Of a DNA stretch of 64,000 nucleotides, positions 1 to 8,296 are shown piece by piece. Position 1 is the first letter of the stretch, and every line of letters starts with the position of its first letter. The translations under genes and the position numbers were made by a program. The notes under the pieces were generated by a model. It made no database searches and was not told the origin of the DNA. It worked only from the letters and a program-made list of their open reading frames with translations. The stretch comes from Micromonosporaceae bacterium (GTDB taxonomy: Bacteria; Actinomycetota; Actinomycetes; Mycobacteriales; Micromonosporaceae), in assembly GCA_020027875.1 (NCBI GenBank), contig JAHRHA010000001.1, forward strand, positions 124,001-188,000, written 5' to 3'.

Positions 1-956
1 AGTGGAACATCCAGCTGGTCCGCGCCGATCGCGCGTGGCGAGAACTCGGCGCCACCGGGCGGGGCATCGTGATCGGGACCTCCGACTCGGGCGTCGACGG
101 CACGCACCCCGCGCTGCGCAACGGCTTCCGGGGCGGCGACGACTCGTGGTATGACCCGTGGAACGGCACGGCAACGCCGACCGACCACGGTGGACACGGC
201 ACCCACACACTCGGGTCCGCACTCGGCCGTGGCGGGATCGGCGTCGCGCCCGAGGCGCAGTGGGTCGGCTGCGTGAACCTCGACCGCAACCTAGGTAGCC
301 CCTCGCTCTACCTGGACTGCCTGCAGTTCATGCTCGCACCGTTTCCGCACGGCGGCGATCCATGGCGTGACGGCCGCCCGGACCGCGCCCCGCACATCCT
401 GACCAACTCGTGGGGATGCCCAGAGATCGAGGGGTGCGACGCCGATTCGCTGCGATCCGCAACGGCCGCGCTCCGGGCGGCCGGCATCTTCTTCGCCACG
501 GCGGCCGGCAACGCTGGGCCCTTCTGCGGCTCGGTCGACGACCCTCCTGCGCCCTACGCGGACGCGTTCACGGTCGGCGCCGTTGACCGCGACCGACAGG
601 TGGCCAGCTTCTCTAGCCGGGGGCCCACCTCGGCCGGCCTGGCCAAGCCGGACGTCGTCGCTCCCGGTGTCGGCGTGCTCTCGGCGATGCCAGGCGGAAC
701 CTACGGCTCGCTGGATGGCACGTCCATGGCGACGCCTCATGTCGCGGGTGTCGTCGCGCTGATGTGGTCGGCGAACCCGCGCCTGGTCGGCGACGTCTCC
801 GCCACGGAGCGGATCCTCCGCCAAGCGGTCGTCCCCGCGACGCCGTCGTACCTCTCGGGCGACCCCGCCGATGCGTGCGGCACGATCACCAACATCACCG
901 GCGCCGGGCTCGTCGACGCCTACGCCGCGGTCCAGGCCGCCGGCAAGGTTTCCTGA
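1..956 (+). CDS. Secreted subtilisin-like serine protease (S8), 5' end missing
   Basis: Subtilase-family endopeptidase, open at the window start: the frame is coding from base 3 with no start codon visible. The catalytic triad is complete. The Asp motif SDSGVDGTHP lies near base 84, the His motif GGHGTHTLG near base 195 and the Ser motif GTSMATPHVAG near base 723. The oxyanion Asn is in AAGNAGPF. Several cysteines suggest an exported, disulphide-stabilised enzyme, but the signal peptide would lie upstream and cannot be seen. The chain stops about 75 residues after the Ser motif, so there is no long C-terminal extension. It is followed convergently by the IclR-family gene. Family assignment is secure; substrate and any propeptide are unknown. 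Confidence 0.95.
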   Translation, partial: WNIQLVRADRAWRELGATGRGIVIGTSDSGVDGTHPALRNGFRGGDDSWYDPWNGTATPTDHGGHGTHTLGSALGRGGIGVAPEAQWVGCVNLDRNLGSPSLYLDCLQFMLAPFPHGGDPWRDGRPDRAPHILTNSWGCPEIEGCDADSLRSATAALRAAGIFFATAAGNAGPFCGSVDDPPAPYADAFTVGAVDRDRQVASFSSRGPTSAGLAKPDVVAPGVGVLSAMPGGTYGSLDGTSMATPHVAGVVALMWSANPRLVGDVSATERILRQAVVPATPSYLSGDPADACGTITNITGAGLVDAYAAVQAAGKVS

Positions 957-986
957 CCGCCCGGCACGCAAGGCCAGGGGTGCGCG

Positions 987-1649
987 TCAGGAGAGGGCGC
1001 GGGCCACTGCGGCCGCGGCTGACGTGACCTGGGGGCCGACGGCGCCGACATCGAGCGGGCTGAGCGCGACGACGCCGACGCTGGCCTCGAGGCCATCGAC
1101 CCCGACGACGGGCACGGCCACCCCATGGGCGCCCGGCTGGAGCTCGCCCTCGCTGACCACGACGCCCGCGTCGCCGCGGCGGCCGGCCATGATCGCCCGG
1201 CCGGCCGCGCCGCGCTCGAGCGGGTGCCGGCTGCCCGCGCGATAGGCCACATGGAACTGCGTCCAGGTGGGCTCCACCACTAGCAGCGCCACCCCCTCGT
1301 CGCCCTCGGCGACGGTGAGGTGGGCGGTCGCACCGACGTCCTCGGCCAGACGCCGCAGCGGCGGGAGCGCCGCGTCGGCCACCAATGGTTGGGCGCGGCG
1401 CGCGAGCTGCAGCACTCCGGCGCCGAGCCGGAGCCGGCCAGCCTTGTCGCGACGGACCAGACCATGCTCGGCCAGCGTTCCGACGAGGCGGTAGATCACG
1501 GCCCGCCCCACGCCAAGGTTCTGGGCGGCTTCGGTGACGGTGACACCGCCCGAGGTTTCGGCGACGAGGTGGAGGAGCCGCAGCCCCCGATCCAGCGTCT
1601 GCGCCGTCTCCGGCCGGGCGGTGTCCGGCCGGGGAATGGGACTTGCCAT
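987..1649 (-). CDS. IclR-family transcriptional regulator
   Basis: 220-residue DNA-binding protein of the IclR family. Residues about 15-75 form the N-terminal winged helix-turn-helix (TLDRGLRLLHLVAE, then VTVTEAAQNLGVGRAVIYRL). The rest is a short IclR-type effector domain with VAYRAGSRHPLERGAAGRAIMA. At 220 residues it is slightly shorter than the usual 240-270. The ATG is supported by a minus-strand TAGGCT box 6 nt upstream, so the transcript is probably leaderless. Ligand and targets cannot be deduced. IclR proteins often control aromatic catabolism, and a homogentisate pathway lies in this window, but a link is only a guess. Confidence 0.9.
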   Translation of the reverse strand: MASPIPRPDTARPETAQTLDRGLRLLHLVAETSGGVTVTEAAQNLGVGRAVIYRLVGTLAEHGLVRRDKAGRLRLGAGVLQLARRAQPLVADAALPPLRRLAEDVGATAHLTVAEGDEGVALLVVEPTWTQFHVAYRAGSRHPLERGAAGRAIMAGRRGDAGVVVSEGELQPGAHGVAVPVVGVDGLEASVGVVALSPLDVGAVGPQVTSAAAAVARALS

Positions 1650-1655
1650 TCGCGC

Positions 1656-1661
1656 AGCCTA
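1656..1661 (-). promoter_or_regulatory. -10 box, leaderless start of IclR gene
   Basis: Minus-strand TAGGCT, 6 nt before the ATG at 1649, with no Shine-Dalgarno sequence between. Confidence 0.6.
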
Positions 1662-1687
1662 ACCGCCGTCCTACCCAGGGCCTGGCC

Positions 1688-2434
1688 TCACTCGTACGCC
1701 TGCCCGTACTCGAGAAAGGCCGCGAAGTCGCCCCAGCTGACCGGCCCCAGCACGGCGAGGTCGTACCCCGCCCATTGGCCAGGCTCGCGATCCTCCGCCA
1801 AGCGCACGCGTCGACCGTCGGCCTCGTTCCAACCGCCGAAGCCTCCGGCGGCGGCGCACTCGAGGAACGTCGATGGGTCGAAGTTGCACCATCGCCGGAT
1901 CGTCGCCCGACCGCCATCAATCCGAGGCGGGGCGTCGACGCCGAGGGACGCGAGCGGCCCTGGCGGGCTCTCCTCGAACGCGAGCAGGTCCGCGATCTGG
2001 GTGCAGAGCACCTTGGTGAAGTCGGCGAAGCCGGAGTACGCGCCCTCCGCGGAGAGATCGGTTACTCGCCAGGCTGGCTCCGGCCGGATCGGCATGGCAC
2101 TCGCGGATGCTTCGAGGATCGCCGCGACGAGGTCGCCGTCCAGTTCCTCGTGGACGGCGAGCGGTCGGCTCACCATCCAGAGCGCGCAGAGATAATCCAG
2201 CAGCGCTCGGCCGGTGACACTTATGTGATCGCCCAAAGCGACGAGGCGCAGATAGAGGTCGCGGTTCGTAACCACCGCCGGGTCACGAGAGCCCACGACC
2301 TCATAGATCTGCTTGTGTGGGTGCCCCGACTCGAGCACAAGGAGCCGGGCGAGTGCCTGGACCCGGTCGTGGTAGGCCGCGACGAGATATCTCTGTCCGT
2401 GGTGGTCCTGCCGCCAGACTTCCCAGCCTGCCAT
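1688..2434 (-). CDS. Hypothetical protein with N-terminal SPOR-like domain
   Basis: 248 residues. The first ~50 (WEVWRQDHHGQRYLVAAY, then HKQIYEVV) resemble the short SPOR-like proteins common in actinobacteria. The remaining ~200 residues are not recognised. They are rich in Trp and acidic residues, with no signal peptide or membrane segment, so the protein is probably cytoplasmic. The ATG follows a minus-strand TAGGCT box by 7 nt. It is divergent from cysS with about 100 bp between the starts. No function is assigned. Confidence 0.75.
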   Translation of the reverse strand: MAGWEVWRQDHHGQRYLVAAYHDRVQALARLLVLESGHPHKQIYEVVGSRDPAVVTNRDLYLRLVALGDHISVTGRALLDYLCALWMVSRPLAVHEELDGDLVAAILEASASAMPIRPEPAWRVTDLSAEGAYSGFADFTKVLCTQIADLLAFEESPPGPLASLGVDAPPRIDGGRATIRRWCNFDPSTFLECAAAGGFGGWNEADGRRVRLAEDREPGQWAGYDLAVLGPVSWGDFAAFLEYGQAYE

Positions 2435-2441
2435 GGCGGGG

Positions 2442-2447
2442 AGCCTA
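2442..2447 (-). promoter_or_regulatory. -10 box, leaderless start of SPOR-like gene
   Basis: Minus-strand TAGGCT, 7 nt before the ATG at 2434. Confidence 0.6.
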
Positions 2448-2526
2448 GGGCCTGGACGCCTCGATCGGGAGGGGACGGGACGGGCCCGCTCGCGGTACGG
2501 GCGCGACCGGCAGACCTGCGGCCCGA

Positions 2527-2532
2527 TACCCT
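2527..2532 (+). promoter_or_regulatory. -10 box, leaderless start of cysS
   Basis: TACCCT, 6 nt before the GTG at 2539, with no Shine-Dalgarno sequence. It gives cysS its own promoter, detached from the ispD-ispF genes it usually follows. Confidence 0.6.
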
Positions 2533-2538
2533 TTCAGG

Positions 2539-3951
2539 GTGAGCCTGCGACTCCATGACACCGCGACCCGCTCGGTGCGGGACTTCGTCCCGCGTGTGCC
2601 CGGTGAGGTCGGCATCTACTTGTGTGGGCTCACCGTGCAGTCGCCGCCACACATCGGCCACCTCCGGTCGGCCGTCAACTACGACGTACTCCGTCGCTGG
2701 CTGATGCGCTCCGGCTACCGGGTCACCTTCATCCGTAATATTACGGACGTCGATGACAAGGTGCTGACAAACTCGGCGAAGGCCGGCGAGCCTTTCTGGG
2801 CGCTGGCCTACTCAAACGAGCGGATCCTCTCTGATCACTACTCGCGGCTGGGTGTGCTGGACCCCACGTACGAGCCCCGAGCGACCGGCCACATCACGGA
2901 GATGCACGACCTGATCGCGACGCTCATCTCGGACGGGCATGCGTACCCCGCCGAGGACGGCTCGGCTGATGTCTACTTCGATGTGAAGAGCTTCGATCGG
3001 TACGGGCATCTGTCCGGGCAGAAGCCGGACAGCATGCAACCGGCCGAGGACGGGCCCGAGCGCGCAAAGCACGACCCGCGTGACTTCGCGCTGTGGAAGG
3101 GTGCCAAGCCGGACGAGCCGGTCGAGGCGCAATGGCCCTCGCCGTGGGGGCGCGGCCGGCCGGGCTGGCACATCGAGTGCTCGGCGATGTGCTGGCGCTA
3201 TCTGGGCCCGGAGTTCGATATTCACGGCGGCGGGCTGGACCTGGTCTTCCCGCATCACGAGAACGAGGTGGCGCAGTCGCAGGCGGCGGGCCTGCCCTTC
3301 GCCCGGTTCTGGGTGCACCACGGACTGCTGAACCTCGGCGGCTCCAAGATGAGCAAGTCGGACGGGAACGTCATCGACCTCCCGTCGATCATGGCCCTGG
3401 GTGTGCGGCCGGTGGAGCTTCGGTACTACCTCGCGGCTCCCCAGTACCGCTCGGTGATCGACTACTCCGAGGAGGCGCTGCGCGAGGCCGCCTCGGCGTA
3501 CCGGCGCATCGAGAATTTCGCCGAGCGCGCCTCAGAGCGGTTCGGTGCCGGCGAGCCGGGCGTATTGTGCGCCGAGTTCGTCGAGGCGATGGACGACGAC
3601 CTGAACACCTCCGGGGCCCTCGGCGCCGTCCACGATGTGGTGCGGGAGGGCAACACGGCCTTGGCCGCGGGCGAGGACACCACGGCCCAGGGCGCGCTGG
3701 CGAGCGTACGAGGGATGCTGGACGTGCTGGGGCTGGACCCGCTCTCTCCACAGTGGTCCTCTGGCGGTTCCTCGGAGGGGCTGCGGCCGGTAGTGGACTC
3801 GCTCGTTGCGCTTGCGCTGGAGCAGCGCGCCGCAGCCCGTACCCGCAAAGACTGGGCCGCGGCCGACGCCGTCCGCGACCGGCTCAAGCAGGCCGGCGTC
3901 GTGACCGAAGACACGGCGCACGGTCCACGCTGGACTATCGAAGGACGCTGA
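2539..3951 (+). CDS. cysS: Cysteinyl-tRNA synthetase
   Basis: Class I aminoacyl-tRNA synthetase that charges tRNA-Cys (470 residues, normal length). The HIGH motif is in [11 protein letters not shown] near residue 38 and the KMSKS motif in [12 protein letters not shown] near residue 272. Zinc ligands are expected in [17 protein letters not shown] and the [14 protein letters not shown] segment, all present. The length and the following rlmB favour CysS over its mycothiol-pathway paralogue MshC (about 410 residues). The GTG start is preceded by a -10 box and no ribosome site. rlmB follows after 4 nt, so the two are cotranscribed. In most relatives this pair sits directly after ispF; here ispF is 47 kb away on the opposite strand. 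Confidence 0.97.
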   Translation: MSLRLHDTATRSVRDFVPRVPGEVGIYLCGLTVQSPPHIGHLRSAVNYDVLRRWLMRSGYRVTFIRNITDVDDKVLTNSAKAGEPFWALAYSNERILSDHYSRLGVLDPTYEPRATGHITEMHDLIATLISDGHAYPAEDGSADVYFDVKSFDRYGHLSGQKPDSMQPAEDGPERAKHDPRDFALWKGAKPDEPVEAQWPSPWGRGRPGWHIECSAMCWRYLGPEFDIHGGGLDLVFPHHENEVAQSQAAGLPFARFWVHHGLLNLGGSKMSKSDGNVIDLPSIMALGVRPVELRYYLAAPQYRSVIDYSEEALREAASAYRRIENFAERASERFGAGEPGVLCAEFVEAMDDDLNTSGALGAVHDVVREGNTALAAGEDTTAQGALASVRGMLDVLGLDPLSPQWSSGGSSEGLRPVVDSLVALALEQRAAARTRKDWAAADAVRDRLKQAGVVTEDTAHGPRWTIEGR

Positions 3952-3955
3952 GGCG

Positions 3956-5116
3956 ATGCCGGGAAACTCACAGCGGCGCGGCCGGCGAACCACCGCCAAG
4001 AAGGGTGCATCGGCCGGCACGGGCGGCAAGAACCGCGAGCGGCTCAAAGGCCGCGGAAAGACCCTGCCGGCCGACGAGCGACCGTGGCACAAGGGCTACT
4101 CGGGCGACGAGCAGTTGCCGTCGCGTACCGCCTGGAAGCAGGAGAAGGAGCGGCGGGCGGCCTCCGCCGAGGGTCGGGCGCCTAAGGTAGGCGTGCCCGG
4201 CACGAAGTCGACGACCCGGGCGGGTGCGTCGCGCGCCGGCGGGGGCGGTGCGGTCCGAGGTGCCGGGGCGGGTCGCGGCGCGGGGGGCCGAGGTGGCGGG
4301 GGGCGTGCCGCCGGTCCGGCGCGGACTGCGCCGCGGGTGGCCCCCGGTCGCCGCTCTGCTCCCCCCCATGGGGCAGCTGAGTTGCTCCTTGGCCGCAACC
4401 CGGTGCTCGAGGCGCTGCGCACCCACGTTCCGGCCACGGCGCTCTACGTCGCCCTGGGCGTCGACATCGACGACCGCGTGACGGAGATCGCCCGGACCGC
4501 CGGGGATCGGGGCATACCCGTACTCGAAGTCAGTCGCGCCGAACTGGACCGCATGACGGGCGGGGTGCTGCATCAGGGCGTAGGCCTGCAGGTGCCGCCG
4601 TTCGCCTACGAGCCCTTTGACGATCTCCTGGCCGCCGCGTCCGAGGCGGTCGCGCCGCTGCTGGTGGCGCTCGACGGCGTGACCGACCCGCGCAACCTCG
4701 GTGCGGTCGTGCGGTCGGCGGCGGCGTTCGGCGCGCACGGCGTCTTCCTGCCGGAGCGGCGAGCGGCCGGTATGACGGCGACGGCGTGGCGGACCTCGGC
4801 CGGCGCCGCGGCCCGGTTGCCGATAGCACAGGTGACCAACCTGACCCGCTCGTTGAAGCAGTGCCAGGAGTCGGGTTTCACCGTGGTCGGCCTGGACGCC
4901 GATGGCGCGACGTCGGTGTATGACCTCGAGGCGGCCATCGGGCCGCTGGTGGTAGTGGTCGGCTCGGAGGGGCGAGGGCTGTCCCGACTCGTCGGCTCGA
5001 CGTGTGACCTTAGGGTGAGCATCCCGATGACGGCCACGGTGGAGTCGCTGAACGCCTCGGTGGCGGCCGCCGTCACGCTCGCGGAAGTTGCCCGTCGGCG
5101 CGCCGGCTCGGTTTGA
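3956..5116 (+). CDS. rlmB: 23S rRNA (guanosine-2'-O-)-methyltransferase RlmB (TrmH/SpoU family)
   Basis: SAM-dependent methyltransferase of the SPOUT class, expected to methylate the ribose of a 23S rRNA guanosine (G2251 in E. coli numbering). The substrate-binding domain starts near residue 139 ([21 protein letters not shown]). The knotted SpoU domain follows, with [34 protein letters not shown] and [19 protein letters not shown]. The first ~135 residues are a basic, Gly/Arg/Ala-rich, low-complexity extension, as seen in other actinobacterial RlmB proteins and probably RNA-binding. The ATG is 4 nt after the cysS stop, implying translational coupling. Confidence 0.95.
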   Translation: MPGNSQRRGRRTTAKKGASAGTGGKNRERLKGRGKTLPADERPWHKGYSGDEQLPSRTAWKQEKERRAASAEGRAPKVGVPGTKSTTRAGASRAGGGGAVRGAGAGRGAGGRGGGGRAAGPARTAPRVAPGRRSAPPHGAAELLLGRNPVLEALRTHVPATALYVALGVDIDDRVTEIARTAGDRGIPVLEVSRAELDRMTGGVLHQGVGLQVPPFAYEPFDDLLAAASEAVAPLLVALDGVTDPRNLGAVVRSAAAFGAHGVFLPERRAAGMTATAWRTSAGAAARLPIAQVTNLTRSLKQCQESGFTVVGLDADGATSVYDLEAAIGPLVVVVGSEGRGLSRLVGSTCDLRVSIPMTATVESLNASVAAAVTLAEVARRRAGSV

Positions 5117-5177
5117 GTGAATCTAGAAGAGTTGTTGTAGCCAGAGCGCAATAACTCGACTAGATCCATTCGCTCGA

Positions 5178-5489
5178 GTGGGCCATGCTGGCACTGTGCA
5201 CAGAGTGCCCATGCGTGGACGCCCGTGGGGACCCGCCGACCGGACCGGCGGACCCCTCGATCAGGTGCTGGACGAGGTACGGCGCCACTTCCCTGACCTG
5301 GTCGTCGAGCGGCTGCCGGACGACAACCTCTACTTCCTCGGCGACGAGTTCGGCCTCGACCGGGTGCAGGTCGCGTGCGCGACGGACGGCCGGGCGCCGT
5401 TTCTCGTGGAGAACGGCGGAGCGGTCGAGACGTGGGATGTCGAGGAGGCTGCGGCGGTCATCCGAAGCTGGCTGAGTGAGGCGCCATGA
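5178..5489 (+). CDS. Small hypothetical protein, coupled to a GNAT gene
   Basis: 103 residues from GTG, or 92 from the in-frame ATG at 5211. It is acidic and soluble, with a predicted alternation of helices and strands (LDQVLDEVRRHFPDLVVERLP, then LYFLGDEFGLDRVQVAC) and no recognised domain. Its stop overlaps the ATG of the acetyltransferase gene (ATGA), so the two are almost certainly translated together. It may be a partner or adaptor of that enzyme. Which start is used is uncertain, because neither has a good ribosome site. Confidence 0.7.
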   Translation: MGHAGTVHRVPMRGRPWGPADRTGGPLDQVLDEVRRHFPDLVVERLPDDNLYFLGDEFGLDRVQVACATDGRAPFLVENGGAVETWDVEEAAAVIRSWLSEAP

Positions 5490-6055
5490 CGGTGGTTCTG
5501 TGGCCCGTGGCCAACGAGCAGGTGCTCTCCGGCTTGCTAGATCTTGCGGCGCACGACGCATCTCCGGACGGGGTGATGCCGCCGGTTGAGGGTCCTCCCG
5601 GATGGACTCCCGAGAACATGGAGGCTTTTCGCGAGTTTCACCGGGCGCGGTTCGGTGGTCTGGACGGAGCGGCGCGCACGGTGATGTACGCGATCCTCGT
5701 GGATGCAAACGTCGTCGGCATGATCCGTCTATCGCGCCTCGACGAGCCGGAGACCATGGAGACGGGTATCTGGGTCGGGCGGTCCTATCGGGGCAGGGGT
5801 TTCGCGGCGGCTGCGCTAGAGGCTCTCCTGGTTGAGGCGGGCGCGGCTGGTGCCCGTACGGTGATCGCCGAGACGACGCCTGGCAACGCCGCTGCGCTCG
5901 GAGTCCTGCGGCGCCGGGGGGCGGTGCTCACAGAGGAGTCCGGCAAGGTCCGCGCCTCGATGGCCGTGCCACCGGCGTGCATAGACGCGATCGCTCGCGT
6001 CGAACCTAGTGGGGCGTGGCCGTGTACTCCTCGACGCGGTCCAACCACTCATTGA
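5486..6055 (+). CDS. GNAT-family N-acetyltransferase
   Basis: 189-residue acetyl-CoA-dependent acyltransferase. The acetyl-CoA loop is visible as WVGRSYRGRGFAAAALEALL (motif A, about residues 92-111). It is followed by TVIAETTPGNAAALGVLRRRGA, typical of the RimJ/RimL branch that acetylates protein N-termini or small amines. The ATG overlaps the preceding stop. The 3' end runs about 50 bp into the convergent alpha/beta-hydrolase remnant, and the last residues look out of place for the family, so the C-terminus may have been extended by loss of the original stop. The substrate is unknown. Confidence 0.88.
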   Translation: MTVVLWPVANEQVLSGLLDLAAHDASPDGVMPPVEGPPGWTPENMEAFREFHRARFGGLDGAARTVMYAILVDANVVGMIRLSRLDEPETMETGIWVGRSYRGRGFAAAALEALLVEAGAAGARTVIAETTPGNAAALGVLRRRGAVLTEESGKVRASMAVPPACIDAIARVEPSGAWPCTPRRGPTTH

Positions 6056-6596
6056 CCAGCGCTCGGAACAGCCCCTCCTGCTCGACGCTCAGATCGTGCC
6101 CGGCGCGATCCAGCACGGCAAAGGTCGCCCGTGGGAAGTTCTCGATGAGTTCCCAGGCCTCCTCGTACCCACAAATCGAGTCCTGCCGACCCGTCAAGAT
6201 CAATGTCGGGCCGGGGAAGCGCTGCGGTAGTCCATCTCCGCCTTCGTCTCCGTCGCCGCGTCCGTCGACATCGAACAAGTACGCGTAGTTTCCGGCGAGC
6301 CGCGCCAGGAAACGCTGGTCGGCGGCGGCGAGGCCGGGCTTGACGGCGGCTCTGAACGCGGCCAGGGTCGCTGGCCCTTGGACGACGGCGACCTGCGCCC
6401 AGGTCTCTTCGTCCGCTTCGAGGGCAGCCACCGACGCCGGGTCGCTGACGAGAACCTGGTGCGGTGGCAGCCTGCGCTTCGTACGATCCGGCTCGGGATG
6501 CCTCTCACGCTGCATTCCACTGTGTCTCCTTCGCACGACTCGATCCGTGTCCGGATCCTGCCACGTCCCGGGTCCCAGGGACCGTGCTGGAGCCAT
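6006..6596 (-). pseudogene. Alpha/beta-hydrolase, C-terminal half only
   Basis: The reading frame encodes the lid and C-terminal half of an alpha/beta-hydrolase. FPGPTLILTGRQDSICGYEE is the strand carrying the catalytic Asp, and FAVLDRAGHDLSVEQ carries the catalytic His. The N-terminal half, with the oxyanion loop and the GxSxG nucleophile elbow, is missing. The ~30 residues before the conserved part do not look like this family. A normal member has about 260-280 residues; about 165 are left. The gene is probably a remnant truncated at its 5' end next to the amino-acid dehydrogenase gene. A divergent short protein is possible but less likely. Confidence 0.6.
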
Positions 6597-6622
6597 GACT
6601 GCCTGGCGCTGAGCGTCAACGA

Positions 6623-7684
6623 GTGAGGGAGTACGTTTTCCGGGTGTTCGAGGAACTCGTGCGCTCGTGGGACGGCGAGGGCGTGGTCGTCCACTTCGAC
6701 CAGCCGAGCGGGGCGTGGATGTTCGTTTGTGTGCACTCCACCCGCCGCGGACCGGCGGGCGGCGGCACCCGGATGAAGACGTACGCTGCGCCGGCCGACG
6801 CCCTGGCGGATGCGATGCGGCTGTCTGCGGCGATGACTTTCAAGATGGCCTGCGTCGACATGCCGTTTGGCGGCGGTAAGGCGGTGCTCGCTGTTCCCGG
6901 CCCGCTCGACGGCGAGGAACGCCGCGGCCTCCTCCTTCGTTATGCAGACCTCGTCAATGTGCTCAGCGGGAACTATTACACCGGGCCCGACGTGAACACA
7001 TCCATAGCGGACATGGACATCATCGGCGAGCGGTGCCCGTACGTCTTCTGCCGAAGCGAGGGTCGAGGCGGCTCGGGTGATCCTGGCCCGCACACTGCCC
7101 GGGGGGTCTTTCACGGCATCCGCGCCAGTGTGTGGCAGGTGTTCGGCACCGCTGACCTGGCGGGACGCGTCGTTCTCGTCCAGGGCGTCGGTGATGTCGG
7201 CGCGGCGCTCGCGAGACAGCTTGCCGAGGCGGACGCGCGCGTACTCATCTCCGACGTCGTTGCCGCCCGCGCACTCGATCTTGCTGGTCAGATCGGCGCG
7301 AACGTCGTTGCACCGGACCAGGCGAGCAGCGTTGAGTGCGACGTGTATGCACCCTGCGCACTTGGCGGGACGCTTGGTGCGCAAAGCATTCCCCGGCTCC
7401 GCTGTGGCGTCGTCGCAGGCTCGGCCAACAATCAGCTCGCGGAGCCGGAGGACGCCGAGCGCCTGCGGGACGCGGGGATTCTCTACGCGCCTGACTTTGT
7501 CATCAACGCAGGTGGAGTGCTCTACGCGTGGGGCGTCGAGAGGCTGGGCTGGACCCGCGACACAGTCGACGTACGGCTCGAAGGGATCGGGAACACACTT
7601 GCGGAGATCTATGCGCGCGCCGACGCGGCGGGGATCACGACAGCGGCAGCCGCCGATGATCTCGCCCGCAGCCGATTGAGTTAA
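6623..7684 (+). CDS. Leu/Val/Phe/Glu-type amino-acid dehydrogenase
   Basis: NAD-dependent oxidative deaminase of the Glu/Leu/Phe/Val dehydrogenase family (353 residues, normal for Val/Leu dehydrogenases). Substrate-site residues are in RGPAGGGTRMK and MTFKMACVDMPFGGGKAV, which carries both catalytic lysines. YYTGPDVNTSIADMD follows. The Rossmann domain has VLVQGVGDVGAALARQL near residue 175, with SANNQL and FVINAGGVLYAWGVE near the end. It would convert branched-chain or aromatic amino acids to 2-oxo acids, so it could feed either branched-chain acyl-CoA supply or phenylpyruvate metabolism; specificity cannot be read from sequence. The start is GTG, and a hairpin follows the stop. Confidence 0.93.
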   Translation: MREYVFRVFEELVRSWDGEGVVVHFDQPSGAWMFVCVHSTRRGPAGGGTRMKTYAAPADALADAMRLSAAMTFKMACVDMPFGGGKAVLAVPGPLDGEERRGLLLRYADLVNVLSGNYYTGPDVNTSIADMDIIGERCPYVFCRSEGRGGSGDPGPHTARGVFHGIRASVWQVFGTADLAGRVVLVQGVGDVGAALARQLAEADARVLISDVVAARALDLAGQIGANVVAPDQASSVECDVYAPCALGGTLGAQSIPRLRCGVVAGSANNQLAEPEDAERLRDAGILYAPDFVINAGGVLYAWGVERLGWTRDTVDVRLEGIGNTLAEIYARADAAGITTAAAADDLARSRLS

Positions 7685-7794
7685 GCCCGGCCACGTGCAG
7701 ATTGGCGGGACACCTTCCGCAGGACCTCACACGTACGTCGCGATAACGATGGAGATCGATAGACAGGCATCTCGGCAGCCACCAAGGCGGCGTA

Positions 7795-7813
7795 AGTGAC
7801 TGGGGGAGTCACT
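7795..7813. terminator. Short perfect hairpin after the dehydrogenase gene
   Basis: AGTGACT, a GGGGG loop and AGTCACT form a 7-bp perfect stem between the dehydrogenase gene and the convergent tRNA gene. It could end transcripts from either side. There is no U-tract. Confidence 0.4.
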
Positions 7814-7892
7814 GAATTGATGTCCGCTGCGGTATGGCCATTGAATTGGCCTTCTGGAGATCGCCCACAGAGTTCTGACCTGGGGTCATTTG

Positions 7893-7964
7893 AGCCGGAG
7901 GTCGGGATTGAACCGACGACCTACCGCTTACAAGGCGGTTGCTCTACCACTGAGCTACTCCGGC
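7893..7964 (-). tRNA. tRNA-Thr (anticodon UGU)
   Basis: The cloverleaf is complete on the minus strand. The acceptor GCCGGAG pairs with CTCCGGC. The D-arm is GCTC-AGTGGTA-GAGC. The anticodon arm is ACCGC-CTTGTAA-GCGGT with anticodon TGT. The T-arm is GTCGG-TTCAATC-CCGAC. The discriminator base is U. CCA is not encoded. It is a stand-alone gene. Confidence 0.97.
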
Positions 7965-8296
7965 ATCGTCGCCTGTGCGATGGTACGCCAGCAAGCCTCC
8001 GCGGCCGGCGAGCCCACGGGCCGTCGCAGCCCGCCAGGCGTACAAGATTGTTTTCGGCTTTGGCTCGCACAGAGATCGAAATACACGCATAGGCGCCTAA
8101 GGAATCTTGAAGTCCACTGTCTCGACACAGCAACGGTTGCGGCCATCCCCGACCGACCACGCTGTGAGCAGGGCTTGGCAACTGGCTATGGCGACCTCTA
8201 CGGTGACAGCAACCGTCGCGTCGGTGGTCCGCCGGCACGGCACTTTCACTCGGATCGTCCGGCACGTTCCTGCCGGTGAAAGGACGTACCTTCAGC
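7965..8296. other. Intergenic stretch between tRNA-Thr and the ABC ATPase gene
   Basis: No convincing gene, repeat or hairpin is visible. It must contain the divergent promoters of the tRNA gene and of the ATPase gene, but no clear -10 box could be chosen for either. Confidence 0.5.

Noticed and set aside
895-1920. 341-codon minus-strand frame across the IclR gene
   Set aside because: It is rich in Arg, Gly and Ala with no motif, and lies opposite and across a well-supported regulator gene; it is an antisense artefact of GC bias.
3093-4190. 365-codon plus-strand frame inside cysS-rlmB
   Set aside because: It overlaps the well-supported cysS gene in another frame and has shadow-like Arg/Ala composition.
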